A DNA stretch of 19,733 nucleotides from Euryarchaeota archaeon UBA596. GTDB taxonomy: Archaea; Thermoplasmatota; Poseidoniia; Poseidoniales; Poseidoniaceae. The stretch is taken from the NCBI GenBank assembly GCA_002498205.1, contig DAGQ01000005.1:988-20720 (forward strand). The letters are read 5' to 3'. A program made the position numbers and the translations under genes. Positions 15,798 through 19,733 of the stretch are shown one piece after another. The notes beneath the pieces were generated by a model. It was not told the DNA's origin. It ran no database searches and saw nothing but the letters and a program-made list of their open reading frames with translations. Each line of letters opens with the position of its first letter. Positions within the stretch are counted from its first letter, which is position 1.

Positions 15798-15804
15798 CAA
15801 TAAA

Positions 15805-17415
15805 GTGTTAAAACGCCTGCCTCACATTATGTCGTGGTTCGGGGGCACTAAAGCAAGTTCTAAACCAAAGCTAGGAATAATATACCGAATTATGAGGTTT
15901 TTTTCACGAACATTAATGTCGGTATGGTTCAGAGAATTAGATGTTGTAGATAATGAAAATATACCTCAAGAAGGGGGTATAATGTATGTTGCTTGGCACC
16001 CAAGTGGATTAATTGACCCATTACTTCTTCATGCTTCATTGCCAGGAAGGTTATCCATTCTTGCAAAGCATACCTTATTCAAAATCCCCTTACTTGGTCG
16101 TCTAATTAAAGCAGGTGGGGCTCTTCCAATTTATCGAGCTACAGATAGTGATAATCTTGAAGAGGCAAGAGAGAAGAATCAAAAAATGCTTGAAGGTGTT
16201 GGTAAGGAAATCTCTAATGGGGGTAAATTGTTATTATTTCCTGAAGGCAAAACTCATACTGATTCAGAAGTAAAGAAGGCAAAAACTGGTGCTGCAAGAA
16301 TTATGTTAATTGCACTAAGAAAAGCAGAAAAAGAGAATAAGAGCCCTCCCAATATAATTCCTGTAGGTTTACATTATTCAAATTCAAAAAAATTTAGAGA
16401 GCGTGGTGCAGTAATCCTTGAACGGCCGATGAAATTACCCGATACTCCTTCAATTATTGAAGATGATGAGATGCAGAAAGAGCATGATAGACTATGGGTA
16501 TCTAAGGTAACAGAGTTTATTGAAGCCGAACTTAAACGTGCTAGCCATTCAAAAATTTCTTGGGAAGAAAGACGTTTAATCTGGCAAGGTAGAAGTGTCG
16601 TATATGCGGAAAGAGCAATTAAAAGTGGAGAGAAAATACGCAGGCTGGGTTTTGCTGAGTCTGTTTTAGGTGCGAGGAGGATGCGGGCAGGATGGGAATA
16701 TTTTACTGCCAATGATCCTGAAAGAATTGATACTATTGTATTGAAATCTAAGAGACATTTTGAAGAATTAGATACTATGGGTATTACACCGTTTGATGTT
16801 GCTGCAAAACCTGAGAAGCCAGGTATTGGTGGGTTTTTCGTAGCCTTGATTGCATGGGTTTGGGCAGCAGCATGGATGTTTGGATTAGTTACTTGGAGCG
16901 CTGTATTAGGGAATGTTCCTCCTTATCAAGCAAATTATCTTACGATGTGGAGACTTAAGAAGAAGGGGCTTGAAGAATCAGTACATGCAACAATGAAATT
17001 AGGAACTGCTGTAATAATTTTCCCCCTATGGTGGATTTTTACGTCATTAGCTGTTACAGCAATATTTTTATCAAAAAATAGTCCAATTTTCATCTTATTA
17101 AATAAACATTGGTTACTGACTTATTTTACTCAAATCAATCCTATTTTAATGTTCACAATTTTGTTAATTTGGTGGCCAGTATCTGGTAAAATGCATTTAA
17201 ATCTATATTCGCGACTGGTTCGTAGTTGGCTTTCTTTGAAGAGATGGGGTAATTGGCGTAAAAATAAGCTTGATTGGGATAGGCTACAAAAACAACAAAG
17301 AGAGATTGGTGGTTTACTAGTTACTCTTGGTGATAGTTTGATTTTGCCTGGAGATCCTGAGTGGCAAGATCCTCTAACTGCTGAGGATGATTTTAAACAT
17401 GTATCACTACGTTGA
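15805..17415 (+). CDS. Membrane glycerol-phosphate acyltransferase-like protein (PlsC superfamily, HX5D type)
   Basis: This is a 536-residue protein. Residues about 45-215 are a PlsC-type acyltransferase domain: catalytic block AWHPSGLIDPLLL (His65, Asp71), LFKIPLLGRLIKAGGALPIYR, LLLFPEGKTHTDSEVKKAK-TGAARI (146-165) and NIIPVGLHY. The spacing His-five residues-Asp and the FPEG.(T/S)H...TGAARI block resemble Sct1/Gpt2-like glycerol-3-phosphate or DHAP acyltransferases more than HX4D PlsC. The C-terminal half adds membrane segments at about 343-366, 397-420 and 440-465 and an amphipathic tail. The enzyme would esterify a fatty acyl chain to a glycerol phosphate, unexpected for a strictly ether-lipid archaeon, though bacterial-type acyltransferase genes have been reported in Marine Group II. 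The GTG start is favoured by a GGTG site; ATG 15829 is the alternative. Acceptor and donor are not known. Confidence 0.85.
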   Translation: MLKRLPHIMSWFGGTKASSKPKLGIIYRIMRFFSRTLMSVWFRELDVVDNENIPQEGGIMYVAWHPSGLIDPLLLHASLPGRLSILAKHTLFKIPLLGRLIKAGGALPIYRATDSDNLEEAREKNQKMLEGVGKEISNGGKLLLFPEGKTHTDSEVKKAKTGAARIMLIALRKAEKENKSPPNIIPVGLHYSNSKKFRERGAVILERPMKLPDTPSIIEDDEMQKEHDRLWVSKVTEFIEAELKRASHSKISWEERRLIWQGRSVVYAERAIKSGEKIRRLGFAESVLGARRMRAGWEYFTANDPERIDTIVLKSKRHFEELDTMGITPFDVAAKPEKPGIGGFFVALIAWVWAAAWMFGLVTWSAVLGNVPPYQANYLTMWRLKKKGLEESVHATMKLGTAVIIFPLWWIFTSLAVTAIFLSKNSPIFILLNKHWLLTYFTQINPILMFTILLIWWPVSGKMHLNLYSRLVRSWLSLKRWGNWRKNKLDWDRLQKQQREIGGLLVTLGDSLILPGDPEWQDPLTAEDDFKHVSLR

Positions 17416-17445
17416 GGAATTACTCTTATTCGACCCTATATTGAT

Positions 17446-18015
17446 ATGCAACAACATTTACGACTAAGTGTGGGACTAATCAAATTACTAGGAGAGTGGA
17501 GAATTTTATTTGTAGAGAAGTCATTTTCAAATAAGTCTCGCCGACAACGTTTTTTTACAAAATTAATAAAAAAGCAAGTTGCAACTTTCGGTTCTGATTT
17601 AAAGGTAAATGAAATGTGTAGATTGAATAAACATGTCTCTCTAAAAAATAATGTAAATTTGAATGGTATGGAAGTTCAAGGAAATGGAAAAGTAATTATT
17701 GGAAATAATTTTCATTCGGGAAAAGATATCTTATTGATTACTCAAAATCATAATTGGAAAAATGCAAAATCTATTCCCTATGATGATGAATATGTACTAA
17801 CTAATATTACAATTGAAGATAATGTTTGGATTGGGAGTAGAGTCACAATCTTAGGCAATACTACAATTGGAGAAGGTTCAATTATTCAGGCAGGAAGTGT
17901 TGTTGTTAATGATATCCCTCCCCTTTCTATTGCAGGGGGTCATCCGGCAACCGTATTTTCAAAAAGGGATGAGGCGCACTATAACAAATGTAAAAATAAT
18001 GAAGATGTATTGTAA
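17446..18015 (+). CDS. Hexapeptide-repeat (left-handed beta-helix) O-acetyltransferase
   Basis: This 189-residue protein has a helical, basic N-terminus (about 1-45) followed by left-handed beta-helix turns from about 48 to 165. Hexad-repeat segments include ITIEDNVWIGSRVTILGN and TTIGEGSIIQAGSVV. The probable catalytic His102 is in TQNHNWKN, followed by the family's loop SIPYDDEYV. The end, VNDIPPLSIAGGHPATVFSKR, is the usual closure of NodL/Maa/WbbJ-type acetyltransferases. It should work as a trimer, moving acetyl from acetyl-CoA to a sugar hydroxyl. It lies 30 bases after the acyltransferase on the same strand, so co-transcription is likely and a surface glycan or glycolipid is a reasonable target. 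The exact acceptor cannot be told. Confidence 0.87.
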   Translation: MQQHLRLSVGLIKLLGEWRILFVEKSFSNKSRRQRFFTKLIKKQVATFGSDLKVNEMCRLNKHVSLKNNVNLNGMEVQGNGKVIIGNNFHSGKDILLITQNHNWKNAKSIPYDDEYVLTNITIEDNVWIGSRVTILGNTTIGEGSIIQAGSVVVNDIPPLSIAGGHPATVFSKRDEAHYNKCKNNEDVL

Positions 18016-18059
18016 AAATAGTAATTAACAATATTAACTAGATGATATTGTGAATAAGT

Positions 18060-18455
18060 ATGAGCTCTTTAAGAATGGATACTTCGGAAGTTATAGATAC
18101 TGGTCTGAGTTTTTTAGTAGTGGTATTTGTATTGCATTTTATTGCTGCATGCTTAGTAGGTATGGGATTTTTAGCAATTGATGTTTCTACTGATACTGTT
18201 TGCAAGTATAGTGAAGCTATTGAAGAAATAAGATGTGCAGAAGAGACCGCAGGCTTTGGCCTAACAATTGGAGGATTATGTTGGGTTAGTGCGATAGTGG
18301 TTTTAATTTCTGGTTATATTGGTTTAACTTCTAAATTGCTTACAGATAGTATAGCTATTGGTATTTACAAAGCCAATAATGCTGAAGATGATGTTGCTCC
18401 CAACCTTATTCAAAATATTCCCCCTCCAGTTGTATTACCTCCTAAAATAATATAA
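18060..18455 (+). CDS. Small two-segment membrane protein, unknown function
   Basis: This 131-residue protein is not recognised. It has two membrane segments (about 16-40 and 68-92). The loop between them carries Cys49 and Cys59 in VCKYSEAIEEIRCAEE, which could form a disulphide if it faces outward. The C-terminus is Pro-rich (IPPPVVLPPKI). It starts 44 bases after the acetyltransferase. The coding frame is supported by length and hydrophobic pattern only. Confidence 0.6.
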   Translation: MSSLRMDTSEVIDTGLSFLVVVFVLHFIAACLVGMGFLAIDVSTDTVCKYSEAIEEIRCAEETAGFGLTIGGLCWVSAIVVLISGYIGLTSKLLTDSIAIGIYKANNAEDDVAPNLIQNIPPPVVLPPKII

Positions 18456-18516
18456 TAATAATTAATTGATGTCTAATTAAGAATGATTAAAATAGTAAAT
18501 TATCATCAAGGGTTTC

Positions 18517-19086
18517 ATGAGTACTATTGGTTCTGGGTTAATGACTGCATTAATGATGGTTGTAAGTAGTGTATTTGGTGTTGTCGCTATTGATGGTGTT
18601 GATGCGTTTACTGAAGAAAGATTTGTGCCACAAGAAAAATTAGATCGTGCAATTATTCATATCACTGATGATTTAATGATGATTGATGCTTGTCTGGCTT
18701 CTGAAGAATGTACTGTTGATTCGATGGAATTAAATGAGAAGAAAACTAAATTATTAGATAAATTAGAACAAATCGATGCATATATTCTCAATCCTAGTGA
18801 AGCTGAAAAGCCTCACCTTCATAAACATAAAAAAATGGATAAAAATGAATTTGAAGATTTGACATTTGAAGAACATCTTTCAAATAAAATAGTAAAATTA
18901 AGTGATAAAATAATGATTATAGATGCATGTCAGGCTTCTGAAGAATGTACTGTCGATGAAGATATCTTAACTAAAAAGGAATTTCAAATTAATATGGATT
19001 TAGAAAAACTAAATTTTTGTAGCGAAAATATCGAAGAATGTGAATCTCATAAAAAAGATTCAAAGCATAAAAAACATAGAAAATAG
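18517..19086 (+). CDS. Secreted protein with an internal duplication and His/Lys-rich segments, unknown function
   Basis: This 189-residue protein is not recognised. Residues 6-26 are hydrophobic (signal or anchor). The rest is helical, acidic and duplicated: residues 49-90 and 127-168 share IDAC.ASEECTVD followed by a charged helix. Each unit has a Cys pair (58/65 and 138/144 by count), suggesting a small disulphide or metal-binding helical hairpin. His/Lys clusters follow each unit (PHLHKHKKMDK at 99-109 and SHKKDSKHKKHRK at the end). Binding of metal or an anionic partner outside the cell is possible but unproved. It sits between two other small membrane-protein genes. Confidence 0.65.
   Translation: MSTIGSGLMTALMMVVSSVFGVVAIDGVDAFTEERFVPQEKLDRAIIHITDDLMMIDACLASEECTVDSMELNEKKTKLLDKLEQIDAYILNPSEAEKPHLHKHKKMDKNEFEDLTFEEHLSNKIVKLSDKIMIIDACQASEECTVDEDILTKKEFQINMDLEKLNFCSENIEECESHKKDSKHKKHRK
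18685..18720 (+). repeat. Internal repeat, copy 1 (IDACxASEECTVD unit)
   Basis: This 36-base segment matches 18922-18957 at 33 of 36 positions in the same frame. It encodes DACLASEECTVD within the secreted protein gene. Confidence 0.75.
18922..18957 (+). repeat. Internal repeat, copy 2 (IDACxASEECTVD unit)
   Basis: This is the second copy of the 36-base segment, with three base changes from 18685-18720. Two of them fall at first or second codon positions or are silent, and the motif DACQASEECTVD is kept. The offset is 237 bases, exactly 79 codons. Confidence 0.75.
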
Positions 19087-19130
19087 TCATTTTTTAAATT
19101 TAATTTTGATTAAAAGATTATAAGTAATTA

Positions 19131-19424
19131 ATGATTGTTAAAATTATCATGAAGGTAGATTTGCTTATATTTCGCATAAGTTTGTTATGTATTATTTCTG
19201 GACCAATTTGTTTTATTATTGGATGGAATATGGATTTATTCTATGGTCCTGAAGTTGCTGGGTTCGCTGCTGTAGGTTGGTGGGGATTTGGAGCGGTTTC
19301 GTTTATTGTAGGTGTAATCTTATTGATTATTGCTTCATTGTGGAAATCTTCTGGAAAAGGTCTGAAAGGGTATGTTTCTGTGGATAATTCAACATCAATG
19401 TTTATCTCATCTGATGATGAGTAA
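19131..19424 (+). CDS. Small two-segment membrane protein, unknown function
   Basis: This 97-residue protein is not recognised. Membrane segments lie at about 9-28 (LLIFRISLLCIISGPICFII) and 42-68, joined by an aromatic, Gly-rich turn (VGWWGFG). A polar tail of about 25 residues follows. ATG 19149 is an alternative start that removes six residues. The stop is two bases from the 3' end of the convergent tRNA-Leu gene. Confidence 0.55.
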   Translation: MIVKIIMKVDLLIFRISLLCIISGPICFIIGWNMDLFYGPEVAGFAAVGWWGFGAVSFIVGVILLIIASLWKSSGKGLKGYVSVDNSTSMFISSDDE

Positions 19425-19426
19425 AA

Positions 19427-19510
19427 TGCAGTGAGTAGGATTTGAACCTACGAACTCTTAGAGACTGGGACCTCATCCCAGCGCCGTTGACCAAGCTTAG
19501 CAATCACTGC
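19427..19510 (-). tRNA. tRNA-Leu (anticodon GAG)
   Basis: Read on the minus strand, the acceptor stem GCAGTGA pairs with TCACTGC and is followed by discriminator A. The anticodon stem is CTGGG/CCCAG with loop ATGAGGT, giving GAG, which reads CUC/CUU Leu codons. The T arm is GTAGG-TTCAAAT-CCTAC. A long variable arm, CTC-TAA-GAG, marks it as class II, as required for Leu, and A73 is the Leu identity base. CCA is not encoded, as usual in archaea. No intron is seen. Confidence 0.95.
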
Positions 19511-19530
19511 GTAATATGAGATGCGAGATG

Positions 19531-19542
19531 TATTTTTTTAAG
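19531..19542 (-). promoter_or_regulatory. TATA-like promoter element of tRNA-Leu
   Basis: CTTAAAAAAATA on the minus strand lies 21-32 bases before the mature tRNA 5' end. This is the normal archaeal arrangement for tRNA genes. Confidence 0.5.
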
Positions 19543-19546
19543 TGGT

Positions 19547-19733
19547 TTATTGATAAAATAAGGATAGGCATGTTAACGAGCCGTCAACCGCTCTAAATTC
19601 TGACATTGGCAATTCAATTATCTCCATTCCCTTTTCAATTAGTATATTTTTCACAGTAGAATAGCCTTCAGAAATTATTACTTTATCCTCAATACCAATT
19701 GTATTACATCCATAAGTTTCATTATCTGGAATT
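19547..19733 (-). CDS. Dimethylargininase/amidinotransferase-like enzyme, C-terminal 61 residues (runs off the right edge)
   Basis: The minus-strand frame enters from the right edge and stops at TAA 19549-19547. The fragment reads CNTIGIEDKVIISEGY, then LIEKGMEIIELPMSEFRAVD, then GSLTCLSLFYQ. This is the closing strand-helix-strand of the amidinotransferase/dimethylarginine dimethylaminohydrolase fold, and the Cys in DGSLTCLSL is the likely nucleophile. Such enzymes hydrolyse guanidino groups of arginine or methylarginine. Which member of the superfamily it is cannot be decided from the fragment. It ends 36 bases upstream of the tRNA-Leu gene on the same strand. Confidence 0.7.
   Translation of the reverse strand, partial: IPDNETYGCNTIGIEDKVIISEGYSTVKNILIEKGMEIIELPMSEFRAVDGSLTCLSLFYQ

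Noticed and set aside
15695..15804. A small RNA or short gene in the spacer
   Set aside because: No open frame with a ribosome site and no stable hairpin with a T-run was found; only the tandem repeat stands out.

Overview
The window is AT-rich, gene-dense DNA that most likely comes from an uncultured planktonic marine euryarchaeon of the Marine Group II/III (Poseidoniales-like) type. The archaeal reading rests on several observations. TATA-like boxes lie about 22-35 bases before leaderless or short-leader starts, and internal operon genes carry GGTG-type ribosome sites. A tRNA-Leu gene has no encoded CCA. A large surface protein ends in a PGF-CTERM-like tail, and a DtxR/IdeR-like iron box is present. 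Many genes (ferrochelatase, HugZ-like protein, Sct1-like acyltransferase, beta-helix protein) look bacterial, as is common in these marine archaea. The lineage call is an inference; no rRNA gene is present.

Layout. 1-2036 (minus): 5' part of a secreted parallel beta-helix protein, cut by the window edge. 2143-3177 (plus): ferrochelatase HemH with a cysteine-rich insertion, tail-to-tail with a DUF454/YbaN membrane protein. 3718-9599 (plus): a tightly packed operon behind a perfect iron-box palindrome, encoding a surface protein, a lipoprotein substrate-binding protein, a FecCD-type permease, an ATPase and a flavodoxin. It is followed by a secreted PKD protein and a HugZ/DUF2470 haem-utilisation protein (to 11354). 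15694-11359 (minus): a three-gene operon of a GT4 glycosyltransferase, an EamA transporter fused to a CYTH triphosphatase-like domain, and a UbiA/MenA-type prenyltransferase carrying N-terminal EF-hands and a PAS domain. 15805-18015 (plus): a membrane acyltransferase of the Sct1/Gpt2-like HX5D type and a hexapeptide-repeat acetyltransferase. 18060-19424 (plus): three small unrecognised membrane or secreted proteins. 19427-19510 (minus): tRNA-Leu(GAG). 19547-19733 (minus): C-terminus of a dimethylargininase/amidinotransferase-like enzyme.

How the genes may work together. The left half reads as an iron-controlled haem handling locus: surface capture, lipoprotein hand-off, ABC import, a flavodoxin and a HugZ-like oxygenase to free the iron, with ferrochelatase next door. 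Haem as substrate is inferred from HugZ and HemH; a siderophore or cobalamin substrate cannot be excluded. The minus-strand operon is the other highlight, with two consecutive genes that are unusual domain fusions: sensor-linked quinone/lipid prenyltransferase and transporter-linked phosphohydrolase. No intergenic stretch exceeds about 135 bases, and no CRISPR array, insertion sequence or rRNA gene was seen.
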